Positions 26,329 to 34,935 of a stretch of 64,000 nt of DNA are shown one piece after another. Source of the stretch: Ruegeria atlantica (GTDB taxonomy: Bacteria > Pseudomonadota > Alphaproteobacteria > Rhodobacterales > Rhodobacteraceae); contig NZ_WQCF01000009.1 in NCBI RefSeq assembly GCF_013032455.1, positions 100,653 through 164,652 of the forward strand, read 5' to 3'. The position numbers and the translations under genes were made by a program. Below the pieces are notes generated by a model, which ran no database searches, had not been told where the DNA came from, and worked only from the letters and a program-made list of their open reading frames with translations. Each line of letters begins with the position of its first letter. Within the stretch, counting starts at the first letter, position 1.

Positions 26329-27173
26329 CAGTTGATGTCCTGAACCTTCATCACTAGTTCGCCCCAGTTGCGCTGGTTTTCGATGTCATGCTCAAGCCCC
26401 TGTTCATCTGCGATAGCAAAGCGTTTGACCGCAGGGGTTTCGCTGGTTGCCTGATACAGCCAATAGGCTTCGGCTTTCAGAGCTTCATCAATTGGCTTGT
26501 CGATGGACTCGTAGACCATTTGTTTGCAGGCATTGATCGACTCCGCCGGGAACTGTGCGATGCGTTTGGCCAGCGCGTCGACAAATGGTCCGATCTCGTC
26601 GGGTTCCAGCGCCTTGTTGATGGTGCCGAACCGTTCCGCGTCATCCGCATCATAGTCCTGCGCGCTGAGGATGATTTCCAGTGCGCGACCCAGACCCGTT
26701 TGACGGGCCATGCGTGATGCACCGCCGCCGCAAGGCAGGATGCCCATGCCGACTTCCATTTGCATAAACTTGAACTTACCGCGTGCTGCAAATCGCATGT
26801 CCAGCGCCAGGGCCAACTCGTGACCGCCACCACGGGCGAAGCCTTCCAGTTTAGCGATGGTTGCCTGTGGTACGCGGCTGATCCTTTCGCAGACGGCTTG
26901 CAAGTCCAGCAACTGGGCTTCATCGCGCGACACAGCCTCGGTCGACATGTCTTTCAAAAGTTCAGTGTCGTAGTGGCAGACCCAGATTTCCGGATTGGCA
27001 GATTCAAAGACCACAACTTTTACGCTGCGATCCCTCTCCAGCCGCATCGCGAGGCTGTTCAGATCAGCCAGCATTTCCTGACCCTGAACGTTGACGGACC
27101 CGAAATCAAACGTGACGGTGGCGATCGCGTTCTCAACCTTCACGTTGAATGTGGTGAAGTTCTCATACTTCAT
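26328..27173 (-). CDS. Enoyl-CoA hydratase/isomerase family protein
   Basis: 281 aa crotonase-fold protein. The GFARGGGHELALALDMRFAA segment carries the first catalytic-type Glu and MEVGMGILPCGGGASRM the second. The oxyanion region reads FESANPEIWVCHYD. Hydration or isomerisation of a CoA thioester is expected, although crotonase folds have many reactions. First gene of a unit with the SnoaL-like protein; an 8-6-8 inverted repeat lies 25-46 bases upstream of its ATG. Confidence 0.82.
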   Translation of the reverse strand: MKYENFTTFNVKVENAIATVTFDFGSVNVQGQEMLADLNSLAMRLERDRSVKVVVFESANPEIWVCHYDTELLKDMSTEAVSRDEAQLLDLQAVCERISRVPQATIAKLEGFARGGGHELALALDMRFAARGKFKFMQMEVGMGILPCGGGASRMARQTGLGRALEIILSAQDYDADDAERFGTINKALEPDEIGPFVDALAKRIAQFPAESINACKQMVYESIDKPIDEALKAEAYWLYQATSETPAVKRFAIADEQGLEHDIENQRNWGELVMKVQDIN

Positions 27174-27197
27174 TTTGGTTCCTCATTTCCTGTTTCG

Positions 27198-27219
27198 AAC
27201 CGTTCGGACAAGAACGGTT
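27198..27219. promoter_or_regulatory. Inverted repeat (TetR-type operator candidate)
   Basis: AACCGTTC-N6-GAACGGTT, perfect 8-bp arms, 25-46 bases upstream of the hydratase start. The ACCGTTCGG core resembles TetR-family operators. No TetR gene was found in the window. A further partial arm (CGGTTCTTGAGG) lies near 27250. Confidence 0.45.
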
Positions 27220-27378
27220 TTGGAGGTTGGCGTTTCCGTTAGGGCGAAGCGGTTCTTGAGGAGCACCTCACCCGAAGCGCAATCTACTGACTGAAAAATT
27301 TAAATAAATGAACGCAAACGGATTTCAGTTTTTATTATACTTATATAATCATCCTGAAATTACGGTCATTACCGGGCT

Positions 27379-28680
27379 TCAAACCATTGAATGCAATGAA
27401 AACAGTTGCTCTGTTTTGTTGAATCCTTTGAGACATCGTGTACCCAGAGACTCGACCTCGTCATCAAGAAGGCATGCGACCTCTGAAGAGAAAAGCAGGT
27501 CTCGTTTCAGGTGTTTGCAGCAGCCCTCGATGCGGCTTGCCAGATTTACGGCCTCGCCAATGACGGTAAAATCCAAGCGCTGCGCCGCACCGATGTTTCC
27601 AAAGAAGACTTCACCCAAGTGCAAACCAATGCCCGCATGTAGCGGAGTCCAAGCCGTTTCACTACGCATGCGTTCGTTTAGTAAATACAGCTCGGACTGT
27701 GCCTGTCGCGCGGCTTCAACAGCTGCTTGAGCGGCGCTTTGAGGCGTTTCAAAAGAAGCAATTGGAAACACGGCGAGCATACCGTCACCAATGAATTTCA
27801 AGACGTCGCCGCCATGCCGGTTCACTGCATCTGCCATTGCTGAAAAGTAGTGATCGAGCACCGAAGCGACGGATTGATTGTCCATGTCTTCCGAGAGCGT
27901 AGAAAAACCACGCATATCAGAGCTCCATACAACTGCCCTGATCGGAACGCCCGTTCCCCGCCTGATCGTCCCGCTTGAAACGCGCTCGCCTGCTTCCCAT
28001 CCAAGATAGGTATGGGAGATGTTCTTCGTAATTCGCTCTGCGACGTGTCGATCTACATGCAAACCGAACAGCTTGATCAGGAGGGTCAAACTTTCCAGTT
28101 GTTCCCTTTCGAACCCGCCTTGCTGTCGCGTAGCCAGTGTGATCGCGTTAAATCTGCCGCAACTCGCGGACATCGGAAGCGCCACATATTCCGAGAAGCC
28201 CTCCTTACCAAGACTCTTCATGAGAGGGCTTGCCGCTTCGCCTTCATCATTTTCAAGAGGCACCCGAACCGTTCGGCCGTACTCCATCACGTTGAAAAGA
28301 GGGTTTTTTCTGTAGCCATCAGAATACAGGGCGTCCTCCCCAATTTGAATCTCATCGCAAAACCCGTCGGTTGTGCTCCAGTTCCACGCATATCCAAAGG
28401 CTTGCGGATGCAGCGTTCCAACATTGAGGCTCAGACGACCAACCCCCAACCCAGCCTGCACCAACCGTTCCGCAAACTCCTTTGTGAGGTCGATGGTGTC
28501 CTTAGTCAGAACTGCTGTGTTCAACAGCCAATCTCTGACGTCTTTCGGGGTGCATTGTTGATTAAGATTCAGGTCAAACCGGCTGCGCCTCAGCAGAATA
28601 ACACCGGAAGCATAGGTCCGCGGTGCAGGATCCAGAAGGTTGAAGTGAGCGTCAGAGTATTGCTGAGTAGCCGCATGCAT
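27379..28680 (-). CDS. Class III adenylate/guanylate cyclase
   Basis: 433 aa. The C-terminal catalytic domain has the first metal Asp in VVWSSDMRGFSTLSEDM and the second in KFIGDGMLAVF. It also has GIGLHLGEVFFGNIG and DFTVIGEAVNLASRIEG, the ATP/GTP and transition-state regions. The N-terminal about 200 residues were not assigned and may be a sensor domain. Makes cAMP (or cGMP) in response to an unknown signal; the window also holds a Crp-family regulator. Between a quinone reductase gene with its own terminator and the hydratase unit. Confidence 0.88.
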   Translation of the reverse strand: MHAATQQYSDAHFNLLDPAPRTYASGVILLRRSRFDLNLNQQCTPKDVRDWLLNTAVLTKDTIDLTKEFAERLVQAGLGVGRLSLNVGTLHPQAFGYAWNWSTTDGFCDEIQIGEDALYSDGYRKNPLFNVMEYGRTVRVPLENDEGEAASPLMKSLGKEGFSEYVALPMSASCGRFNAITLATRQQGGFEREQLESLTLLIKLFGLHVDRHVAERITKNISHTYLGWEAGERVSSGTIRRGTGVPIRAVVWSSDMRGFSTLSEDMDNQSVASVLDHYFSAMADAVNRHGGDVLKFIGDGMLAVFPIASFETPQSAAQAAVEAARQAQSELYLLNERMRSETAWTPLHAGIGLHLGEVFFGNIGAAQRLDFTVIGEAVNLASRIEGCCKHLKRDLLFSSEVACLLDDEVESLGTRCLKGFNKTEQLFSLHSMV

Positions 28681-28728
28681 CGCAAATTAGTTCCTTGAGT
28701 TCTCAAGCTGGATTCGGAGAAAGAAAAG

Positions 28729-28762
28729 CGGGCAGCGACACATATCGAATGCGCGCTGCCCG
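28729..28762 (-). terminator. Intrinsic terminator of the quinone reductase gene
   Basis: CGGGCAGCG and CGCTGCCCG form a perfect 9-bp stem with a 16-base loop. On the minus strand a pyrimidine-rich CTTTTCTTTCTCC follows. It lies 25 bp past the reductase stop and before the cyclase start. Confidence 0.7.
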
Positions 28763-28786
28763 ACACGTTGGTTTTGGTGCAGTACT

Positions 28787-29770
28787 TCAGAGTTCGACAA
28801 CGACCTTGCCGATGGCTTGGCCACTGGTCAGGCGATCATAGGCATCACCGACCTGTTCAAACCCGAAGCGCTGGTCATCAAGCAGTGGCCTCAATGCGCC
28901 TGCGTCTACGATTTCGGCCAGCTTGGCCAGGATCGCGCCATGCTCCTCGCGCTTGTGGTCGTGGATCATCGGGATCAGCATGAAGATGATGTGCAGTGAC
29001 AAACCTTTAAAATGTGCTGGAGTAAGATCCAACTCGACCAGAGCAACGGTTGAGGCGATGTTGCCGTTCAGCGCTGCTGCCTCGAAGGAGTTGGTCATGT
29101 TTGGCCCGCCAACCGAGTCAAAGATGGTCTCGAAACCTGCACCGGCAGTGTGTTCCTCGACAAAGTCTGCGACCTTCTCCTTCATGAAATCGATTGCCGT
29201 CGCACCGTAGCTTTCGATCACTTCGAGTTGCGACGCTCCGGTCCCAGTTGCGAAAACCTCTGCACCGAAGTGTTTCGCAAGTTGAACGGCCAAATGACCG
29301 ACCCCACCTGCGCCACCTTGCACCAGAACTTTCTGACCGGCTTGCGCTCTCGCGCGTGTTAAGCCCTCATAGGCAGTAATGCCGACCAGCGGGATTGCAG
29401 CGGCTTCTCGCATCGAAAGTGATTTGGGTTTGTGTGCAATAAGGCGCGCGTCAGCGACCATGTATTCAGCCAGTGCACCCTGCAACTCCAGCAGACCGCC
29501 AGCACATCCGTAAACCTCGTCGCCAACTTCGAAGCCACTCACGTCGTCCCCGACGGCCTCAACAGTCCCGGCAAAGTCCATACCCAGAACAGCGGGCAAT
29601 TCGGGCGACAGAGGGAGATCCGTGCCCATCGCGCGGATCATAGTATCCACAGTGTTCACGCTGGTGGCTGCAACGCGCACGACAACATGGCCGGGCTTGG
29701 CAGTAGGCGTCTCAATCTCAGCGAGTTCGAACTTTGCGTTCTCGCCGTACTCAACAAGGGTCATTGCTTT
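28787..29770 (-). CDS. NADPH:quinone reductase/zinc-independent MDR oxidoreductase
   Basis: 327 aa from ATG 29770 (MKAMTLVEYG); twelve more codons are open upstream. GROES-like N-terminal domain, then the cofactor motif VQGGAGGVGHLAVQLAKHFGA, the signature of zeta-crystallin/QOR-type enzymes. No structural-zinc Cys cluster. Likely reduces quinones or alpha,beta-unsaturated carbonyls. Divergent from the dehydrogenase-complex operon; the 327-bp gap carries the TGTCTC repeats, so the two may share regulation. Confidence 0.85.
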   Translation of the reverse strand, partial: KAMTLVEYGENAKFELAEIETPTAKPGHVVVRVAATSVNTVDTMIRAMGTDLPLSPELPAVLGMDFAGTVEAVGDDVSGFEVGDEVYGCAGGLLELQGALAEYMVADARLIAHKPKSLSMREAAAIPLVGITAYEGLTRARAQAGQKVLVQGGAGGVGHLAVQLAKHFGAEVFATGTGASQLEVIESYGATAIDFMKEKVADFVEEHTAGAGFETIFDSVGGPNMTNSFEAAALNGNIASTVALVELDLTPAHFKGLSLHIIFMLIPMIHDHKREEHGAILAKLAEIVDAGALRPLLDDQRFGFEQVGDAYDRLTSGQAIGKVVVEL

Positions 29771-29945
29771 CATTGGGCATCTCCGGATGGATGTTTGACG
29801 GCTCATACGTAGATTGAGTACCCAGCCGGATAAATTGACCTAATTCGGAGTTCAGTTTTCCGATTCTGAGAATAATCTGGGTGAATCTCCCATATCGATT
29901 TTGGTACGCAGCCACATGCGGTGGTGGCGATTGCTTGAAGGGTGT

Positions 29946-29985
29946 TGTCTCAAACTGTCTCAAACTGTCTCGCAGTGAGACAGTT
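29946..29985. promoter_or_regulatory. Phased TGTCTC repeats and palindrome (activator site candidate)
   Basis: TGTCTC starts at 29946, 29956 and 29966, exactly one helical turn (10 bp) apart. The last copy is half of a palindrome AACTGTCTC-N5-GAGACAGTT at 29963-29985. It lies 113-152 bases before the first gene of the dehydrogenase-complex operon, a normal distance for an upstream activator site. The AcoR-like protein at 40040-41923 is the natural candidate to bind it. The rest of the 29771-30097 gap shows no gene. Confidence 0.55.
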
Positions 29986-30097
29986 AAGCAATTGGCGAGA
30001 TGTAGAGCCAACGAGTTCCTTGCCGCATTCAGCTCTTCTCGCCAGCCTTCCCAACGAAACATGAGCGACATCATGATCGCATGCTTGGGAGGAGCGC

Positions 30098-31084
30098 ATG
30101 ACACCAACTCGCGAAGAACAGCATTGGATGTATCGCAATATGGTCACGAGCCGCCGGTTCGAAGAAACCATTGCGGGCATCTATTTCGAGGGTAAAACGC
30201 CCGTTTTTAATATGGCTAACGGACCAATACCTGGAGAAATGCATCTCAGCGACGGTCAGGAGCCGGTCGCCGTTGGCGTATGTGCGCACCTTAATTCCGA
30301 TGACGTCGTAACAGCGACGCATCGCCCGCACCATCAAGCGATCGCCAAGGGTGTCGACCTCGACAAAATGGCAGCCGAAATCTTTGGGAAAAAGACGGGC
30401 CTGTCCGGTGGGCGCGGCGGTCACATGCACATCTTTGATGCCGACGTGAACTTTGCCTGCTCCGGGATCATCGCCCAAGGCATGGGGCCAGCTGTAGGCG
30501 CGGCTCTTTCCCGGAAGATGCAAAACAAACCCGGAGTTGCGGTCGCGTTTGTTGGCGAAGGCGCAGTCAACCAGGGCGGATGGCATGAAGCCATGAACTT
30601 GGCCGCCGTTTGGAATCTGCCCTTTGTCTGCGTGATCGAGGACAATGCATGGGGCATCTCCGTTTCCAAAGAAGCCTCAACAGCAGTAACGAACAATGCA
30701 GATCGCGCTGCGGCTTACGGCATCCCCGGAAAACGCATCGAAGGTAATGATCCATTCGCGATCTATGACGCAGCCGGAGAAGCCATATCGCGCGCACGCG
30801 CTGGCGAAGGTCCAACCCTTCTGGAAATTGAGACATATCGCCTGGCAGGGCATTTCATGGGAGATGCCGAAGGCTATCGGCCAGAAGGCGAAAAGGACGC
30901 GCTTTTCGAAAAGGATCCTATTCCGAAGATGAGGGCCAAAATGCTTGCCGATCGCGTAGCCACCGAAGCTGAGCTCGACGCAATCGAAGCTGAAAGCGCG
31001 GCACGCGTTGAGGCTGCAATCAAATTCGCACGGGAAAGCGAAGAGCCAGCACCTGAAGATGCGCTGACAGCGGTCTTTGCCTGA
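30098..31084 (+). CDS. acoA: Acetoin/pyruvate dehydrogenase-type E1 alpha (TPP-dependent)
   Basis: 328 aa. Thiamin-diphosphate motif FVGEGAVNQGGWHEAMNLAAVW with downstream EDNAWGISV, and HRPHHQAIAKG in the phosphate-binding region. The metal motif is GEG rather than the common GDG. GGGAGGAG precedes ATG 30098. E1 alpha and beta decarboxylate or cleave a 2-oxo compound and pass the acyl or acetyl group to lipoyl-E2. The AcoR-like regulator and gene order suggest an acetoin-dehydrogenase-like complex, but specificity is inference. Confidence 0.88.
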   Translation: MTPTREEQHWMYRNMVTSRRFEETIAGIYFEGKTPVFNMANGPIPGEMHLSDGQEPVAVGVCAHLNSDDVVTATHRPHHQAIAKGVDLDKMAAEIFGKKTGLSGGRGGHMHIFDADVNFACSGIIAQGMGPAVGAALSRKMQNKPGVAVAFVGEGAVNQGGWHEAMNLAAVWNLPFVCVIEDNAWGISVSKEASTAVTNNADRAAAYGIPGKRIEGNDPFAIYDAAGEAISRARAGEGPTLLEIETYRLAGHFMGDAEGYRPEGEKDALFEKDPIPKMRAKMLADRVATEAELDAIEAESAARVEAAIKFARESEEPAPEDALTAVFA

Positions 31085-31100
31085 GCTGGAGGGAGGAAAA

Positions 31101-32120
31101 ATGAATAAACCAAACGAAAGAAAGCTAACCATCGCCCGAGCTATGGCCGAGGCGATGCAGCAGGAAATGCAAATTGACCCTTCCGTATTCGTAATGGGTG
31201 AAGATATCGGTGCACTGGGCGGGGTTTACGGCAATACGCGCGGCCTCTTGGACGAGTTTGGCGCCGAACGGGTTCGCGACACTCCAATCTCGGAAACAGC
31301 GTTTATTGGTGCCGCAGTTGGTGCAGCCCAGGACGGGATGCGGCCGGTCGTAGAATTGATGTTCGTGGACTTCTTCGGCGTTTGCTTTGACGCGATCTAC
31401 AATCTAATGGCCAAGAACATCTACTTCTCGGGCGGCAATTTCAAAGTACCGATGGTGCTGATGACTTCGACCGGCGGCGGCTACTCGGACGCTGGTCAGC
31501 ACTCGCAATGTGTCTACGGCACCTTTGCCCATTTACCGGGTATGAAAGTCGTGGCTCCTTCTAACGCTTACGACGCCAAAGGGCTGATGACGGCAGCAAT
31601 GCGTGACGATAGCCCCGTGGTCTACATGTACCACAAAAGCCTTCAAGGCATGGGGTGGTTAGGTACCGAGGCCGGAGCAACAGTTCATGTTCCCGAGGAA
31701 AGTTACACCGTTGAAATCGGCAAGGCCAAAGTGGTTCGCGAAGGTTCAGATGTCACCATTGTTAGCCTTGGAATGGGCGTTCACAACGCATTGAAGGCGG
31801 CTGCCAAGCTGGAAGCGCAAGGCGTCAGTGCCGAAGTTGTGGACCTCGTCAGCCTCGTGCCGCTGGACCGAGAAACGATTCGCGCCTCGGTGGCCAAGAC
31901 CGGCCGACTGATCGTCGTTGACGAAGACTACATGAGTTATGGCGTCTCCGGTGAAATCATCGCGACAGTTACAGAGCATGACATCTCGGTGCTGAAAGCT
32001 GCGCCCAAGCGGATCGCGTTCCCGGATGTGCCGATCCCGTTCTCTCGCGTCATGGAGCAACACTGCTTGCCGAACCCGGACAAGATCGTCGCAGCCTGGA
32101 ACGACATAAAAGCCGCCTGA
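31101..32120 (+). CDS. acoB: Acetoin/pyruvate dehydrogenase-type E1 beta
   Basis: 339 aa from ATG 31101, which follows GGAGGGAGGAAAA; an open frame to 31077 would overlap acoA. Readable: FVMGEDIGALGGVYGNTRGL (cofactor-activating Glu region), DTPISETAFIGAAVGAA, GGGYSDAGQHSQCVYGTFAHLPGMKVVAPSNAYDAKGL and the C-terminal transketolase-like ISVL/PDVPIPFSRV region. Pairs with the E1 alpha 16 bp upstream. A 6-bp GC stem (CGGGGC/GCCCCG) lies in the 71-bp gap after it. Confidence 0.9.
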   Translation: MNKPNERKLTIARAMAEAMQQEMQIDPSVFVMGEDIGALGGVYGNTRGLLDEFGAERVRDTPISETAFIGAAVGAAQDGMRPVVELMFVDFFGVCFDAIYNLMAKNIYFSGGNFKVPMVLMTSTGGGYSDAGQHSQCVYGTFAHLPGMKVVAPSNAYDAKGLMTAAMRDDSPVVYMYHKSLQGMGWLGTEAGATVHVPEESYTVEIGKAKVVREGSDVTIVSLGMGVHNALKAAAKLEAQGVSAEVVDLVSLVPLDRETIRASVAKTGRLIVVDEDYMSYGVSGEIIATVTEHDISVLKAAPKRIAFPDVPIPFSRVMEQHCLPNPDKIVAAWNDIKAA

Positions 32121-32191
32121 TCCACACACCAGTGGAAACCATCAAGCACGGGGCAGCACATTGCGGCCCCGAACAAGGAAGGAGTGCCTAA

Positions 32192-32425
32192 ATGGCAACT
32201 GATATCACTATCCCTTCGGATCTATGGGACGAGGACGAGGAAACCGTCATCACAAGCTGGCTGGTTGATGATGGATCTACTGTCGAAGAAGGTGCCCTGA
32301 TCGCCGAAATTATGACGGCCAAGGTTCAGTATGAAATCCTTGCCCCGGCATCTGGGACCGTAAGCATCAAAGAAGAGGCCGATGCTGTCGTCGCCAAAGG
32401 CGCCGTGATCGGATCGATAGAATGA
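32192..32425 (+). CDS. Free-standing lipoyl domain protein
   Basis: 77 aa, a single biotinyl/lipoyl beta-barrel. The modified lysine is K44 in EIMTAKVQYEIL, with the symmetrical second hairpin APASGTVSIKEEAD. In most complexes this domain is fused to the E2 catalytic domain; here it is its own gene. The stop overlaps the start of the acyltransferase gene by four bases (ATGA), ensuring co-production. It should carry the acyl group between E1, E2 and E3. Confidence 0.9.
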   Translation: MATDITIPSDLWDEDEETVITSWLVDDGSTVEEGALIAEIMTAKVQYEILAPASGTVSIKEEADAVVAKGAVIGSIE

Positions 32426-33102
32426 GCGGCGAAGTGAAAACTGTCCCGCTCAAGGGTGTGCGCGGGATGATCGCTGACGCGATGGTGAAAAGCCTGCAGA
32501 CAGCCGCTCAGCTGACGCATCAGGGCAGCGCCGACGCAACCGCTCTTTTGGCGGAAAAGGCCCGGTTGGCCGAGGCAGGAACCAAGGCTTCGGTTGAAGA
32601 TCTTCTGATGTCAGCCGTTATACGCGCTTTGAAAAAAAACCCAGACGCCAACGGCAGAGTAGAGGGAAAAGACGTCAAACTTTTCAGCGCAATCGATCTG
32701 TCGGTTGCGATCGCCTTGCCAGGCAACTTGTTAGTTGCACCAGCGATCTTTGGCGCGGGTGAAATGGATGTTTCTGAACTTAGGGCGGCACGACAAGACC
32801 TTGCCGCTCGGGCGAAGACCAACAAGCTCAGCGTTACAGAAATGACTGGCGGCACGTTCACTGTCAGTAATCTTGGATTGACCAGGGTCGAGCACTTCAC
32901 GCCCATCGTCAATGCCCCGCAAATCTGCATTCTGGGTATCGGGCGCCTTACTGACAGGGCGGTTCGAAGCGAAGATGGCGGCATCGAACTGCGTCCGCAT
33001 GTGGGCCTGTCTTTAACTTTTGACCATCGTGCCCTCGACGGGGCCCCGGCGGGCGACCTTCTGACTTCGATATGCGAAGAAATTGAAGGAATGGGCAAAT
33101 GA
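32422..33102 (+). CDS. E2 acyltransferase catalytic domain without lipoyl or subunit-binding domains
   Basis: 226 aa, 2-oxoacid dehydrogenase acyltransferase fold. Catalytic DHRALDGAPAGDLL near the C-terminus, TGGTFTVSNLG and APQICILGIGR are family motifs. It begins directly at the catalytic domain (VPLKGVRGMIADAMVKS). It therefore lacks both the lipoyl domain, supplied by the preceding gene, and the peripheral subunit-binding domain that normally tethers E1/E3. Overlaps the next gene by four bases. Confidence 0.88.
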   Translation: MSGEVKTVPLKGVRGMIADAMVKSLQTAAQLTHQGSADATALLAEKARLAEAGTKASVEDLLMSAVIRALKKNPDANGRVEGKDVKLFSAIDLSVAIALPGNLLVAPAIFGAGEMDVSELRAARQDLAARAKTNKLSVTEMTGGTFTVSNLGLTRVEHFTPIVNAPQICILGIGRLTDRAVRSEDGGIELRPHVGLSLTFDHRALDGAPAGDLLTSICEEIEGMGK

Positions 33103-33809
33103 CCGGCCTTCTACGGCAGTTTTCAAGCCCGGCCGAGGGGTTGGCTTTTGAAGCCGAGCTTTTTGCCACACGTAAATCCGCTGTGGGCCTCTGGACCTGT
33201 GAGAACGACGCGCTGGTCTGTCCGGCATCGTATCGCAAGTGCCCCGGTTTCAAGGAAGCTGCATCGAATTCGCTGAAGCGTGGTTGGCCAGTCTTCACTC
33301 GGCCAACCGGGGGCGGCGCTGTTCCGCAAGGGTCCGGGATCGTTAATTTGGCAATCGCGTTCACCGCGCCGCGCGGCTTCACGATCAATGATGGCTATAG
33401 ACTGATCACCGGCATCATCCGCGAAGGGCTCGGTTCCACAGGAAATAGGCTGGCAACGGGTCCAACGCCGACCAGCTTTTGCGACGGCGACTGGAACCTT
33501 TCTCTTGGCGGCAAGAAGGTCGTGGGTACGGCGCAGCGCTGGAAGCCGCTTGGTGAAACCAACACCCGGATTTTGGCGCATGCCCTGATCCTGACCCGAG
33601 GCTCAGTTGAGCCCGGCGCTCGGGCAGTTGACGCCTTTAATGCTGATCTCGGATTAGGCGCGGTCTCCGGTGCCGCCCACACGAGTTTGGAGCTTGCCAG
33701 CGACAAGGCTATGCGGGCCCCTCGCGCCCTCGTTCAAGACCTGCACACAGCTTCAGTTGCAGCTCTGCGAACCATTCACTTCGAAGCACAGAACTCTGCC
33801 GCAGCATGA
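33099..33809 (+). CDS. Lipoate-protein ligase A-like protein
   Basis: 236 aa, BPL/LplA/LipB fold. RPTGGGAVPQGSGIVNLAIAF matches the lipoyl-binding loop (usual R-x-TGGGAV-x-H-D-x-G; here His-Asp is Gln-Gly), and SLGGKKVVGTAQRW holds the catalytic Lys. Shorter than E. coli LplA, lacking the C-terminal accessory domain. Its place right after the lipoyl and E2 genes, with a four-base overlap, indicates a dedicated enzyme that lipoylates K44 of the free lipoyl domain. Confidence 0.82.
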   Translation: MTGLLRQFSSPAEGLAFEAELFATRKSAVGLWTCENDALVCPASYRKCPGFKEAASNSLKRGWPVFTRPTGGGAVPQGSGIVNLAIAFTAPRGFTINDGYRLITGIIREGLGSTGNRLATGPTPTSFCDGDWNLSLGGKKVVGTAQRWKPLGETNTRILAHALILTRGSVEPGARAVDAFNADLGLGAVSGAAHTSLELASDKAMRAPRALVQDLHTASVAALRTIHFEAQNSAAA

Positions 33810-33862
33810 GCAAAGACATGAGCCGCAAGAGGAGAGCGGCTTGTATGGAAAGGGAGGAAACT

Positions 33863-34225
33863 ATGTCCAACGAAACGATCCACATTCACTTGAAAGTTGG
33901 TGTGCCCTCGGAAAACGGCACCAAGTTCGAAGACCTCATGACTGAACTCGTCGCGAGAACTCAAAACGAACCGGGCACGCTGGTTTACGAATGGTACCGA
34001 ACTGAAGGCGAAAATACCTGGCACATAATTGAAAGATATGCGGACGCTGAGAATGGCGATCTGCATGTGAAAGGGTTTGCCGAAAACTACGCCGGTCGGT
34101 TTTTCGAGTTGATCGACGGGTGCGAAGCCATCGTATCGGAAAATGCGACGCCATACATCCGCGGCATCCTGGAGGGTATCGCGCCCCTCTACGTCTTTCA
34201 GAAGGGCGGGTTTCACCGCTTCTGA
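33863..34225 (+). CDS. Antibiotic biosynthesis monooxygenase (ABM)-like protein
   Basis: 120 aa from ATG 33863, which has GGGAGGAAA upstream; an open frame back to 33806 overlaps the ligase stop. Dimeric alpha-beta-barrel pattern: IHIHLKVGVPSENGTKFEDLM, ELVARTQNEPGTLVYEWYRTEGENTWHIIERYAD. Family members are cofactor-free oxygenases or small dimeric binding proteins. In this operon it might act on a reactive intermediate; no substrate can be named. Confidence 0.75.
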   Translation: MSNETIHIHLKVGVPSENGTKFEDLMTELVARTQNEPGTLVYEWYRTEGENTWHIIERYADAENGDLHVKGFAENYAGRFFELIDGCEAIVSENATPYIRGILEGIAPLYVFQKGGFHRF

Positions 34226-34322
34226 TCCACGCAGAGTTATCTCGATGAGCCCCCATCCAATCATCAGCAGGCCGTTTAGCAGGTCCAAGTGAACGGGCTC
34301 AAAATCCAAAATGGAGGAGAAT

Positions 34323-34916
34323 ATGGATTTCGAAACCGAAAATCTCAAAACATCAAAGACGGAAAAAGATCGGCTAAGTCGCCGCAGCTTTCTGGTTAAA
34401 TCAATCTTGGCTGGGGTGAGTGCAACAGCGATTGTAGGGACTGCGGGCGACGCCTTTGCTGCAACGCTGAACGAAGATCAGGCAATCACCTTGCTTCAAA
34501 TCGTTCAAGATATCTTCCCACACCCGGATTTTTTGCCGCTGAGCATCTATCAAGATGTTTTGACGGGCGTTCTGACCGAGGCTGATACTTCGGAGGAAAC
34601 GGCGAAACTTCTATCTGACGGTTTGCAGAAACTTAATGCGCGATCTGCCGATCTCCATGGCACTGCCTATGCAGATGTGGATGCTTACGTAAAACGGGAA
34701 GCGCTGTTGCGCATCATTCAGGACAGCGATTTTTTCCAGAAACTCCGGTGGGCCACCTGGAGCGGCATCTACATCAATCCCGAAGCTTGGCCGCAATTCG
34801 GCTATGAGGGCTCTTCTTGGGAAGAAGGCGGCTACATCGACCGTGGCTATAGCGATGCGACTTGGATTCCGCCCGGCCCGACGCTCGAGGAGCGTTTGAA
34901 GGCTGTCGGCAGGTAA
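34323..34916 (+). CDS. Gluconate 2-dehydrogenase subunit 3-like protein with Tat signal
   Basis: 197 aa from ATG 34323, preceded by GGAGGAGA. The twin-arginine signal LSRRSFLVKSILAGVS ends in DAFAA, so the folded complex should be exported. The mature part resembles the small subunit of membrane gluconate/GMC dehydrogenases (LLQIVQDIFPHPDFLPLSIYQDVL). Paired with the GMC flavoprotein 19 bp downstream, which has no signal of its own and would be carried out by this subunit. The usual cytochrome c subunit is not in the window. Confidence 0.8.
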   Translation: MDFETENLKTSKTEKDRLSRRSFLVKSILAGVSATAIVGTAGDAFAATLNEDQAITLLQIVQDIFPHPDFLPLSIYQDVLTGVLTEADTSEETAKLLSDGLQKLNARSADLHGTAYADVDAYVKREALLRIIQDSDFFQKLRWATWSGIYINPEAWPQFGYEGSSWEEGGYIDRGYSDATWIPPGPTLEERLKAVGR

Positions 34917-34935
34917 GAAAGCAGGAGGAAGCATA

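Noticed and set aside
29985..30097. Sigma-54 promoter before acoA
   Set aside because: The best candidate (TTGGCG...GAGCC at about 29992-30010) has 11 rather than 10 bases between the GG and GC elements and a poor -12 box.
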